Source: Saururus chinensis
Taxonomy: Eukaryota; Streptophyta; Magnoliopsida; Piperales; Saururaceae
Reading direction: 5' to 3'
Length of the DNA: 64,000 bases
Assembly (NCBI GenBank): GCA_035235625.1
Contig: CP141140.1
Span: forward strand, 57,803,152 to 57,867,151
The stretch's first letter is position 1; every line of letters begins with the position of its first letter. Below, piece by piece: positions 10,344 through 20,039 of the stretch. A program made the translations under genes and the position numbers. Under the pieces are notes generated by a model. It was not told where the DNA came from and did not search any database. It was given only the letters and a program-made list of their open reading frames with translations.

Positions 10344-12312
10344 AGTGGAGAAGATTTTAAAGCGAAATTTGGATCAGTTTCTTTTTTATTTATAAGTGAA
10401 TAATAACTCAAAAGCGGGAGACAAAACAAAAGGGAAAACCCCTTAAGAATTACATTTTGGATCAGTTTCCTTTTTTCATATGCAACATGTAGCTAGTACA
10501 AGAAGTAGATGGTTTTACTTTTTTATTGATTTGGCATTGGGATCTTAGTTTATGGTTGATGCTCTCGCTTTTAGGCACAATTTATGTTGCTTAGTATCTG
10601 TTTGGACTTGTAAAAATCCTGCTTTCGCTATTCAGAGTAATGTTATTTTGAGTTTGATTTAGCTACTCCTCTATCTCTCTACGTCTCATTGCTATGTATT
10701 TGTCAACACAAGTATGCAGCCGAAATATTCCTCTTTTAATTAGCTGATATGCGAGAAAGGCTTCCAAATACCAAAAAATGAGGGCACCAAATAATTAAAG
10801 TCTAAGCATAGTTCCAGTCGAATTAACATTAGCCAATGCGATAAAGGCTTCCAATGTAATTTCACAATAAACTGAAATAAACGGTATGAGTATCTTATGC
10901 CAAGGTAGAGGCTGACCAATAGGACCACGATGGCATTCTACACCGAATCTCACCAATTATTTTTTTGGTAAATCAGTCTCATCAATTATCACCCTTCACA
11001 ATGCAGCAACAACACAAGCCTTGATCCAATTGCTGGACCCTAGTATTAACCTCCTAATTAAGAGTTAAGAGTTAATAAGCTACGCCGTAGTCCAAATTCA
11101 GTTTGGAGATATTGCTAGAAAGTTCCTTATGGATTTTGAGTTTCCACGGCTAACTTACTCCTGTTGGTTTAAGGAAGTGTTTGGCCCATTTTCAACCATC
11201 TTAGTCCAACTTGGGATGACCTAATAGGGCCCAAGAGGTCCAAGGAATGTGGGGGCAAATCCAAGACCTTATAATATACAATAGACATGTAAGCGGCAGC
11301 CCCAACCACTTGACCACTTGCCTACATATATTATATTATATTATATAATAAATTTATATATTTATGAATTATATTATGCATATTACTTACAATATAGGCC
11401 CTATTTAATGTGGCACAGGGCATGTCCACAAGGAGTGCGCTAGGTCTTTATGAGCCCAATTGAGGGCCCACACACTTGTAGGAGATCCACTACATAAGGC
11501 TTAAATACGTCGGATATTAAATAGTCCATCTACATTCGCCCAAGCCCAGTTAGGTGATTAAGGAGAGATGAGATTAGTTTAGCAAGGTTTGAGAAGCCCT
11601 AACTACCCACCTTCCTATTACCTAGTAGTTTTCCCTTTTCCCTCTCACTGGGAGATTGGGAGACATATTTCTCTCTCTTGCCCAAGAAAAAATAAGTATC
11701 CATCTCTCATCTCACCTTAGAAAGCATGCTTCTCTTTTGAGATGCACATTTCCCTCTCTCTTGTGCCATCTTCTCTTGCCTATGAAGATAAAATAGTACC
11801 CATCTCACACCTTGCCTTGGGAAGCGTACTTGGCTCTTTGGGATGCAAGCACATTAGCTAGGACTTGACTTGCGATGGGTGACTTTAAGAAATCTATGGG
11901 GCAGTGATTAAATAAAGAACTTTGTTGATAATTTTAATAGAGGCAAATCCTTAGATTTGGAAGGTAAGAGACCAGTCCATAATCTCTTTAATTTGTTATT
12001 ATATCAGATCATTATATGTTTATTTAAATGATGTATTACTTATATATATACTCTGGGTGACACTACCGGATCCTCTCCCACACACCTCCACTATGCTATG
12101 ACCCATCAGTGCTATCAAGGTTCCATCGGTGGTTGTTATTATATATTGTTAATTTTGCCCTTAGATTACTAAATCAGAGTTAGTGTTTAGGGCATCATTA
12201 TTTTCCCCAAAATTTCCTTCAATTCATGAATTACTTTATATGATCTAGAAGCATAGGATTGTTTGAAGTTTATGTATATAAATTTTGGTTTAATTTTGAG
12301 ATCAGAAAATGT
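10344..12312. other. Region downstream of nsLTP copy 1: no further gene
   Basis: Holds the 3' flank of the nsLTP duplication. The block near 11190-11400 (ttagtccaacttgggatgac..., then ccacttgaccacttg and a TATATTATA-rich run) is a diverged version of 26455-26640 and 56370-56550. The rest (11400-12300) is AT-rich with pyrimidine patches. No ORF, RNA gene or complete transposon could be supported. Confidence 0.55.
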
Positions 12313-12640
12313 CACTACAACAAAATATAGTATTAGCGCCGCAAAATCAAGTGTCGCTAAAATAACTACTTGTGACGCATAAAAAAGCATCGCTAAAAAT
12401 AACTACTTATGACGAATAAAAAAACGTAGCAAAAAAAGAACTATTAGCGACGCATTTTCTTATGCGTCGTTAATAGTCATATATTATTGACACTTAGTTT
12501 AAAGTGTCACTAAAACTAATCGTATTAGTGACACTTTACTATAAGCGTCGATAATAGTTCTTCTATTTGCGACGTTTTATACAAACGTTGCTAAAAGATA
12601 TATATTTTTAAAAATAAATTATTAGCAACACTTTTTATTA
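12313..12640. mobile_element. CACTA element, left-end fragment
   Basis: Begins cactacaacaaaat at 12313, matching the inverted end at 2522-2535, and agreement continues for about ten more bases. It is followed by alternating TTAGCGACGC / GCGTCGCTAA-like subterminal motifs to about 12640, then they stop. No right end was found after it. This is a truncated end or a solo terminus of the same family. Confidence 0.7.
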
Positions 12641-12680
12641 AATACATATTACCTTGTAGCAACATAATTATTATTAAATT

Positions 12681-13019
12681 TTGTAGTCCTAATTGGTTTA
12701 GAACTTATTAAAGTTCGAAGGGGGCATAGATTTTTGTCACAAAAGTCCTAAAGTACCTCAAATATATATACCAAAAATAATGTTTATGAACTCTTATTTA
12801 GGGATTGGGTAAGATAATTAAACTTGAAGCTGAATTTGTTCGTGGATATGGATATGGATTTTATAGTCCTAATTGGTTTAGAACTTAATAAAGTGAGAAG
12901 GGGGGCATAGATTTTTTTCATAAAAATTTCTAAAATACCCCCAATATACCAAAAAGACTAGATATGAACTCTTACTTAGGGATTGGTAAGATAATTAAAC
13001 TTGAAGCTCAATTGGCATA
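12681..13019 (+). repeat. Tandem duplication, period 180 bp
   Basis: Unit 1 starts ttgtagtcctaattggttta at 12681 and unit 2 ttatagtcctaattggttta at 12861. Both end ...ggtaagataattaaacttgaagct. The copies differ by scattered substitutions and small indels, so the duplication is not recent. No coding content. Confidence 0.85.
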
Positions 13020-13153
13020 TGATATTATAAGACTTTAAATCTATGGAATGCAATACATGCATTATGCATGCACACTTCTACTAGTTTGGTATAAATAAAA
13101 AATTAACCGGTATTCTCTTATTTCTTGGTTAGCTTTGCAATAATGGCTTACTT

Positions 13154-13528
13154 ACTCAGGATAATCTGTGTAAGAGAGGATTTCAATTGGCCAATATGCA
13201 CTTTATTTGTTGTAATGCCAAAAGTTGGAACCGTTTATTTTTCACATGTCCTTATCTCAAGTTTGTTTGGAAGCTGTTTTTGACAAAATGTAACATCCAC
13301 TAGATCATTTTGGACTATCATGGAGCACTTAGATGGCTTATAAATTTTATAGAGGGGAACACCCGTACAACTTTTCTTTTGAAAATCTTCTTCAGCATTT
13401 ATGTCTCTTTTGTTTGATAGGAAAAAATAGTTGTACCTTTATTAAAAAAAGGGTCCCTACACGCAAATTGACTAAAACTATAATTCCTCAGGCGTGCCTA
13501 GTTTCAACTTTTTTGTACTAAGACAATC
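13154..13528 (+). pseudogene. LINE (non-LTR retrotransposon) C-terminal zinc-binding region, part 1
   Basis: The frame from 13154 reads TQDNLCKRGFQLAN, then MHFICCNAKSWNRLFFTCPY, then KFVWKLFLTKCNI and a stop. This is the Cys/His-rich domain that follows reverse transcriptase in plant L1-type LINEs (zf-RVT). The reading goes out of frame and is then cut by solo LTR A at 13528/13529. The LINE tail resumes at 17458. No intact reverse transcriptase is present, so it is a truncated, dead copy. Confidence 0.7.
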
Positions 13529-14619
13529 TGTAAGATCTCTAATCTTAAACCGGTTTTCGTTTCACTTTAATTATCGGTTATCGTGAGGTTAACACGTTTT
13601 CTGATTTATTCGGTGGTTTCAAAGATAAATAGTGTTTATAATAGTTTTAATCAAAATCAACTTCTCAATTAGTGGTTTTAAGTGATTTTGAATCAAATGT
13701 AAATTTTTGGGATTTTTCTGAATTTTTACTATTTTCCGAAAATTAGGGTTTGGTGGGACCCCCTGTGGGCCCCACCATCGAAATTTGGATTTTTAGACCA
13801 AATTAACCTAGACATCAACACAAGCTCTTATAAAAAATTTCATAATTTTTTCAGGTTTTATTAGTGCTCAAATAGCTAAATTGCCCATTTTTAACCTATT
13901 TTTCTATTCACACCCCACAATTTACCCATGCACACCCCAAAACCTACTATAAAATGCTAGACCTGAGCCATTTCCATTTTGGGAATAGGCTGAGAAAGGA
14001 AAGGTCAGGCCTAATCCCCAATTAGGCTCGGATTAGAAGGTGTTTAAGGTAAGTCCATTTTAATTAAACACCAAATCCTACCTTTTTCTTAATCTCGTCT
14101 AGATCTATCATTTCCCCTTTGTTTTGATTCATTTTTGAACATCAAAACATACTGATTTGCATCTTTACTCCAAACCCTAGCTTTCAAAATTTGATTTTTA
14201 TGTTCAACAAGCCTTAGATCTAAGTTTTTGATTAGGGTTTTCTTTGTTAAATCGGTTTTAATGGAGTTTAATTTAAACTCTATGTCTTTGTAAGGTTTTC
14301 AAGAAGGGTGACCATCAAATCCAAGCTTAATCAAGGGATAAGGTAATGGACTTTCGAAATTTTAGTCTTCCTATGGTAAAACTCTTGATTTTGTGGTTCA
14401 TTTTGAATAGAGTTACTTGATTTAGTGTTCTAATGGCATGATTGGTAAATAGTAATCTTTAATCCCGATTTCATAGGGTTTTATCTTGTTATGATGTGGA
14501 TTAGCATTCTGAAAGTTATGGTGGACTTTTAATGACATTTAGGTTGTTAGATGGTGATTTTGAGTTTTATCAATGGAGTTTCATTTTGAAAATGCGAAAG
14601 GAAGAAGAAGGTCGAATCT

Positions 14620-14735
14620 GCCTTGTTGGCGTTCAAACGGCCATGCAGGGCGTTCGAACGACAATACTGCAATTTTGGCATTTTTCCCGTTTAGCCGATC
14701 GAACGGCCCTGTAAGACATTCGAACGGCTACACTG
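14620..14735 (-). repeat. GTTCGAACG palindrome cluster of LTR A
   Basis: Several degenerate copies of a gc(c/g)(g/t)TTCGAACG(g/c)cc palindrome, separated by cagggcg- or ctgtaaga-type linkers. The same cluster occurs in LTR B (34225-34345), LTR C (46165-46320) and LTR D (62660-62880) at the same relative place. Confidence 0.75.
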
Positions 14736-15761
14736 CAGAAATTGCTAATTTTATGTATGTTGCTTATTTTGACATATCTACTCTAAAATATCATTTTTTA
14801 TGTTTATGTGGAGTGTTTTGAGTTATAGTAAGCTACTGGAAGGGTATACCATTAATGTTTTGAAGTTGTGGTATATATATTTAGAGTTATGTGGGATGAC
14901 TTGTGGTTGGATATATGACGTTGGAATTGTCATCTTGAAGTTATGAGTGGTTGATTTTCTATGGTTAAGTATATTTTCAGTAGAGTTACAACATATTAAT
15001 GGACTGATATGTCATGATAAGATGTGGTTAATTGATGTGTGAATACTCGTGTTATGTCTTGACTCAAGTATAAAGTGAATGATCTTATATGTGTTTAGTT
15101 TGTGGTTGAGCTTTGATGAGTTATGATTTCAATGATTCTTCTCCTATGATTTCTACTGGAATTCATGATTAGATGCTAATTCACATGTGTAGTGTGGTAG
15201 TGAGTTAATTTCAAGCATGTTGATATGCATTGAGTGAAGTGCTTCTACTAGGTACACACACGCACATGTAGGGTTTAATGATGATGTTGAAGCTTAATAT
15301 TATAATTATGAATGATGCATTAGGGGCTGATGAGAGCACTTATTATGAATTAGGATTCATGTATGCCTTGCCCACGTATGTACCATGTTGCATGCATCAT
15401 GAAAATGAATTTCCAATTGAGGCTTTATCGAGATTAATCGAATGTGATCGATTGGATGCAATGTGGTGAAATTGCTAGCCGGATTAATCGGTCATGGCTT
15501 AATCAAAACTTGATTGGTCCGAAAGGACATGTTTTGATTTGAATTTCTTTGTGGAACATGTGCACTCCCGAGTTGAGTCTAGTTAAATGGAGTTATGTAG
15601 GGACGAGTTCTGTACTTATCTTGCGGATTGAGATTATTATGATTATCTGGACCCTGAGAATCTAGCTGGTTTGTCCGAGTGCACCGGCTTACCAGGTATT
15701 GGTGCTTGGGATTTTAGTCTTGACAAGCAGGGTTGCCCTGGAGTTTAGACTTGATGGGTAG

Positions 15762-16240
15762 GAGTTGCTCGAAGGCGTTGGGCTTGAGGAGCAGGAGTTA
15801 CTCGAAGGCGTTGGCCTTGAGGAGCAGGAGTTGCTCGAAGGCTTTGACCTTGAGGAGCAGGAGTTGCTCGAAGGCTTTGACCTTGAAGAACATGTCTATT
15901 TGATAAGTATTTGCTCGAAGGCGTTGGCCTTGAGGAGCAGGAGTTGCTCGAAGGCTTTGACCTTGAGGAGCATGTCTATTTGATAAGTGTTTGCTCGAAG
16001 GCGTTGGCCTTGAGGAGCAGGAGTTGCTCGAAGGCTTTGACCTTGAAGAGCATGTCTATTTGATAAGTGTTTGCTCGAAGGCGTTGGCCTTGAGGAGCAG
16101 GAGTTGCTCGAAGGCTTTGACCTTGAGGAGCATGTCTATTTGATAAGTATTTGCTTGAAGGCTTTGACCTTGACGAGCATGTCTATTTGATAAGTGTTTA
16201 CTCGAGGGCTCCGGCCTTGAAGAGCAGGTTTATTCTCCAT
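15762..16240 (-). repeat. Minisatellite in LTR A: 33-bp unit and 80-bp higher-order unit
   Basis: A 33-bp unit (aggagttgctcgaaggcgtt, then ggccttgaggagc) repeats at the start. From 15921 a compound unit recurs exactly every 80 bp (gcgttggcct at 15921, 16001 and 16081). Because 33 is a multiple of three, the array produces an artificial open frame with an 11-residue LLEGVGLEEQE period. A shorter related array is at 44975-45165 in LTR C. Confidence 0.93.
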
Positions 16241-16299
16241 GTGTATAGACTTGCATGTTGGACTAGTGTGTGTGTGTGTGACACTTATACATGCATGGT

Positions 16300-16810
16300 G
16301 AATGAGAATAATGTGACGCATGATTGGATATGTATGTTAGAGATACATCTCATGCAGGTTGATATGATGTGATGCATGATTGGATATGCATATTAGAGAT
16401 ATATTTCCTGCAGGTTGATATGATGTGATGCATGATTGGATATGTATGCTAGAGATACATTTCATGCAAGTTGATATGATGTGACGCATGATTGGATATG
16501 TATGTTTGAGATACATTTCATGTAGGTTGATATGATGTGACGCATGATTGGATATGTATGTTTGAGATACATTTCATGTAGGTTGATATGATGTGACGCA
16601 TGATCATGCAGGTTGATATGACGTGACGCATGATTGGATATGTATGTTAGAGATACATTTCATGTAGGATGATATGATGTGATGCATGATTGGATATATA
16701 TGTTATAGATACATTTCATGATACATTTCATGCAAGATGATATGATGTGATGCATGATTGGATATGTATGCTAGAGATACATTTCATGCAGGTTCATATG
16801 ATGTGAATGG
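16300..16810 (-). repeat. Minisatellite in LTR A: about 56-bp unit
   Basis: About nine units of a sequence containing gttgatatgatgtgatgcat, gattggatatgtatg and agagatacatttcatgcag. Units start near 16358, 16413, 16470 and 16526. The same unit in opposite orientation recurs in LTR C (44640-44820) and LTR D (61200-61440). Confidence 0.92.
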
Positions 16811-17457
16811 CATTATGTAGATTATACACTATGATGCAGGTTTAGGTGATGTGTATGTACGATCAGAAAATGATACATCTTGTCAATCTTTGATCTGAAT
16901 GATTATATTGCTATGCTATTATGTTTCCGATAATAATAGTTATATTAAAAACCATTGCTGAGTTTGTTAAACTCACCCCTCTTTATTGTGTTTTGCTTTG
17001 GGGCTGCGTAGCGCGACACGCAGACGGACAGGATTTCCTCTTTGAGGAAAGATCGGAGACGACTTGGATGTGATCGTGGAGACTCTTATGTGACTTATTT
17101 TCCTGGTTTATGTTTTATGTTTTGAACCTTTGTGTATGGTTCTTGTTTTGAATTATGCTACTTTATACAGTTGTGTTGCTTAAGACCTATATTAGAGCCA
17201 GTGTGGGCTATGGTTGACTAAGCTTGTGGGTTTGAGACTAGTCATTTATTTTGAATTAAGCGACTCTCTTTCTTTTCTACTTATTTACTCTTGCTCAAAG
17301 GAATGTGTGTACTTTGTAATTCTGTTAGATCACCCGTATTTAGGGTTAAGTCTTCCGCTAAACCGTTTCTCAACTTCCCCTCGTCGCCCCCTGCGCGTGT
17401 GACTAGCCTTGGACCGGGTTCGGCTCAGGTCGAGCAGCACCGGGGCGTGACACAATC

Positions 17458-17640
17458 TATTTTTCTCATTACTCATTCCTTCACTGATTTTTGGTTGATT
17501 GATGGTTTAAGTTCTGTCTTATTGGGAATTATTTTGCTCCCTATTTGTTTATTTATTCTTTGTTTGTTCCTGCGAGAGGGGTTGGCTAGTTTTGTTTAAT
17601 TATGTTGTATCCTCTTTCAATTGGTAATAAGAATTTTAAT
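17458..17640 (+). mobile_element. LINE 3' tail, part 2 of the copy interrupted by LTR A
   Basis: Resumes after the caatc duplication and ends with an AT-rich 3' end containing tgttgtatcctctttcaatt, then ggtaataagaattttaat. This resembles the 3' termini of plant LINEs that end in short TAA-type tails. With 13154-13528 it forms one insertion that predates LTR A. Confidence 0.55.
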
Positions 17641-17659
17641 TATTAAAAATTTATTGAAC

Positions 17660-18115
17660 CAAAATATCCAGTGTCCAATAAGTCACAATGGTTAATGCAA
17701 TCATTAAAATAACACTGAGTATCACTGGAATTTCCACCAACTTTCTCACATGGATCAACAACTACATTGAAATCAGGACCATTAATCCTAGGGGTGTTGT
17801 TAAGGAACTCAAACGAATATTATTTATGCTAGACCAAAGGTGATCTCTATCACCAGCTAAACGCTTAGCATATACTACTGAGAAACATATTATTAATTTG
17901 TAAAGAAAGACATAACTCAGCTTCATTAGCCAAATTAGCCATCAAATTCGCCTTTGAAAAAAATCCAAATTTTATTACCAACTTTGGAATTAGAAAAGAA
18001 TTTTGTAAGACCAACTTATTTCAACAAGGATTGTGCCCGAGAAACATCAAAGAAAGGCTCTAAGATTGCAATTAAATCCAAAGAAATTGTTTTCATCAAT
18101 AATTGCTCTCGCTGA
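17660..18115 (-). pseudogene. LINE endonuclease-domain remnant
   Basis: The minus strand from about 18110 reads FGFNCNLRAFFDVSRAQSLL, then a stop, then KVGNKIWIFFKGEFDG and later CSC-type patches. This resembles the apurinic-type endonuclease region of plant LINE ORF2. Many stops and frame changes. Its orientation is opposite to the LINE at 13154-17640, so it is a separate fragment. Tentative. Confidence 0.4.
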
Positions 18116-18365
18116 TGGGTGGGTTTATTGCCCAACCCATGGATTTACCAAGCAGGTTTTGGGCACGTCCTTGACCCTAACTTTTAATATAAAGACAAAA
18201 AATTGTTCCCAAACAAGCTCTTATGGCTTGAGATTAGCAGAAAAGTACTCTTTAAAATTTTCTTATATAATTGATAAAATCCCATGATAATATTACCTCT
18301 AAGGTTCACCTATCCCAATTTAGGTTTAAATTTTCGCTTTCTTTTAAGGGATAATTTCTGCAAAG

Positions 18366-18811
18366 ACCTAATGGTCATCCATATTTACCAATAAGTCTAC
18401 AACAAAATTATATTGTATATAATAGTATAATTTTATTATGTTCGCTTGTGATAATAATAAAATATGAATAACTAATGGGTCTTAGTGAGAGATTGAGTCG
18501 TATATCTTCTCATTTATTATAGCTTAGGCTTTTTATGGTGCATATTGGTGTATAAACTTTTTTTTTTATTTTTAGAGAAATAAAATTATTTTATGATCGG
18601 TCTAGGGTTCTGGGAGATCTTTAGGCTGATTTACTAGTCACGATTGGCTTTACAAGGGAATTCATCATAAGCAAATAATAGTAAAATTATACGATTGTGT
18701 ACAATATAATTTTATTTAAGAGTAATTGGTAAATTAATTTAGTTATTTATCTTTATTGGGAATGATTCCTACTAACACCTAGTGGTTATCCATATTTACC
18801 AATAACTCCAC
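18366..18811. repeat. Direct repeats enclosing an inverted repeat, in the nsLTP copy 2 flank
   Basis: acct(a)tggtcatccatatttaccaataa at 18366-18400 recurs as a direct copy at 18777-18811 with a few changes. Inside them, aaaattatattgtatataat at 18405 and its inverted partner at about 18685-18716 form a hairpin. The matching flank of nsLTP copy 3 (near 54200) lacks this block of about 480 bp, so it looks like an insertion of a small foldback or MITE-like element. Confidence 0.5.
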
Positions 18812-18829
18812 GACCTTTTGGTAAAAAAA

Positions 18830-19367
18830 AGGGTTGTTGTAGAAGCTGTGGTGGGGGATAAATTAAATTGAAAGTTAAAACATAAAAAGAACATTTTCCA
18901 TTGTGCTTAATTTTTTTAAAATGTTACCCGATAAAAGGACTCCATGCCACACAGGCCACAAACGTTCAAAAATTTCTCGTGCGAGAAACGTGGTAAGAGT
19001 TGAAGACTCCCTTAATGCAAATACAACAGTAATTTGACTACAAAAGAACTCAAGATAAGCGATTTATCCGTCTAAAACTTAGTAATGTTGGAATAATTAG
19101 CACTCATAAGGAGAACTACTACAAATCAAATTGATCTCTTAGAAAAAAAAAGTACTAGGGACTGCTGGAGATAAAGGATCATTCGTTGGAAATTTCTTTA
19201 TGTGATTTTCACGAATTAGAACTCTTTATAAGAGATAAGGATTATCTCAAAATTAATTAAGCCTCATATGTTTTAGTGGGCTACGTCTTCTAACTCTATC
19301 GCGTGCAGTATCATTTTCTAAGAAAATTTATTATCTAACTATTTTTTCCAGAACCCCTAAAAGGCCC
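18830..19367 (+). other. Upstream flank of nsLTP copy 2, shared with copy 3
   Basis: Aligns with about 54200-54747 of copy 3 (for example ggactccatgccacacaggcc at both). No gene lies in it. Just before the TATA box, copy 2 has about 60 bp (tatcgcgtgcagtatcat...ccctaaaaggccc) that copies 1 and 3 lack. Confidence 0.6.
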
Positions 19368-19374
19368 TATATAT
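19368..19374 (+). promoter_or_regulatory. TATA box of nsLTP copy 2
   Basis: tatatat, 92 bp upstream of the ATG at 19466 and aligned with the box of copy 3 at 54748. Confidence 0.6.
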
Positions 19375-19465
19375 CCAACCACACCATCAAGAAGATATGT
19401 AAATATTCGCATCAGCCCAGAGTGCCTAGAGAGTTGCGGAAAGCGACAGAAGAGAAAGTTCAGAT

Positions 19466-19567
19466 ATGGCCAAGTACGGGTTTTACGTGCTGGCATGCCT
19501 TGTGCTGCTTTGTTCTCAGGCACTACCTAATGCACAGGCTCAGCTTTTCGCCTGTGAAGAAGCGGTG
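19466..19567 (+). pseudogene. nsLTP copy 2, 5' half (codons 1-34)
   Basis: Encodes the signal peptide and the first mature residues (MAKYGFYVLACLVLLCSQAL, then PNAQAQLFACEEAV), including the first cysteine of the eight-cysteine motif. The frame stops exactly at a codon boundary where the chromovirus begins (19568). The 3' half is at 25137-25519. Nothing else in the coding sequence is broken, so the gene was probably intact until the insertion. It is now a split pseudogene unless the element is spliced out, for which there is no evidence. Confidence 0.9.
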
Positions 19568-19995
19568 TGTTACGGACCTAGTCCGAACCCCTTTGTAAAT
19601 ACATTGTAAATACCTTTTAATGTCTTTCTTTATGTTTTTATGCATTTTCCTTTACTTTTATGTAACCATGCCGGTAGAGCCACTTTGGCTGCCACTCCAG
19701 CAATATCTGAAAAATCCCTTATGCTATATAGGGGGAGGGTAGTGCTTGAATGGTTGCCATTGCTTTGTAAACACGTTGATGATGAATGCAATCTACTTTC
19801 TTGCTTGTGTTCATTCGTTTCTTTGCAATGTGCCACTCCCTTCCCCCTACCTCTTGCTTTGCAAGGCCCTTCGCACGTGATCCGCGCAGCGCCTTGTCCA
19901 GCAAGAACTCTTGTTCCCTTCGATAGGCTGACTTGCCGGGCGGAAAGCCTTGCAAGTGCCGCACGGTAGCCTTTCCATCGAGTAGGGCCGTGACA
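19568..19995 (+). repeat. 5' LTR of the chromovirus
   Basis: tgttacggac...gccgtgaca, 428 bp. It carries a ctatataggggg TATA-like box near 19727. It matches 24708-25136. Confidence 0.95.
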
Positions 19996-19997
19996 GT

Positions 19998-20009
19998 TGG
20001 TATCAAAGC
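19998..20009 (+). promoter_or_regulatory. Primer-binding site
   Basis: tggtatcaaagc, two bases after the 5' LTR. It is close to the initiator-methionine tRNA complement (TGGTATCAGAGC) used by many plant LTR elements; the one difference may be a later mutation. Confidence 0.8.
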
Positions 20010-20039
20010 CTTGGTTTTGACATTCAATCTTCGGAAGAG

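Larger units (their letters stand above)
13529..17452 (-). mobile_element. Solo LTR A (3.9 kb), minus orientation
   Basis: Starts tgtaagatct and ends cggggcgtgaca, the reverse complement of the TGTCACGCCCCG...CTTACA structure of LTRs B, C and D. The perfect 5-bp target duplication caatc flanks it at 13524-13528 and 17453-17457. It sits inside a LINE remnant. No primer-binding site, polypurine tract or gag/pol is attached, so it is a solo LTR left by LTR-LTR recombination. It is the longest of the four because of internal minisatellite arrays (15762-16240 and 16300-16810). It also has the shared gg(g)accccctgtgggcccacc block near 13757 and the palindrome cluster at 14620-14735. Confidence 0.92.

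Noticed and set aside
2522..12326. A single 9.8-kb CACTA element bounded by the two CACTA ends
   Set aside because: The end at 2535 is a right end and the one at 12313 is a left end, so they face away from each other. The interval between them holds a MULE and an nsLTP gene with no sign of being an element interior.
15765..15983. Leucine/glutamate-repeat protein in LTR A (and the similar frame at 44884-45204)
   Set aside because: The frame is open only because the minisatellite unit is 33 bp, a multiple of three. It lies inside a solo LTR.
16136..16810. CRISPR-like array
   Set aside because: The units are contiguous without unique spacers and decay gradually. This is a plant minisatellite inside an LTR.
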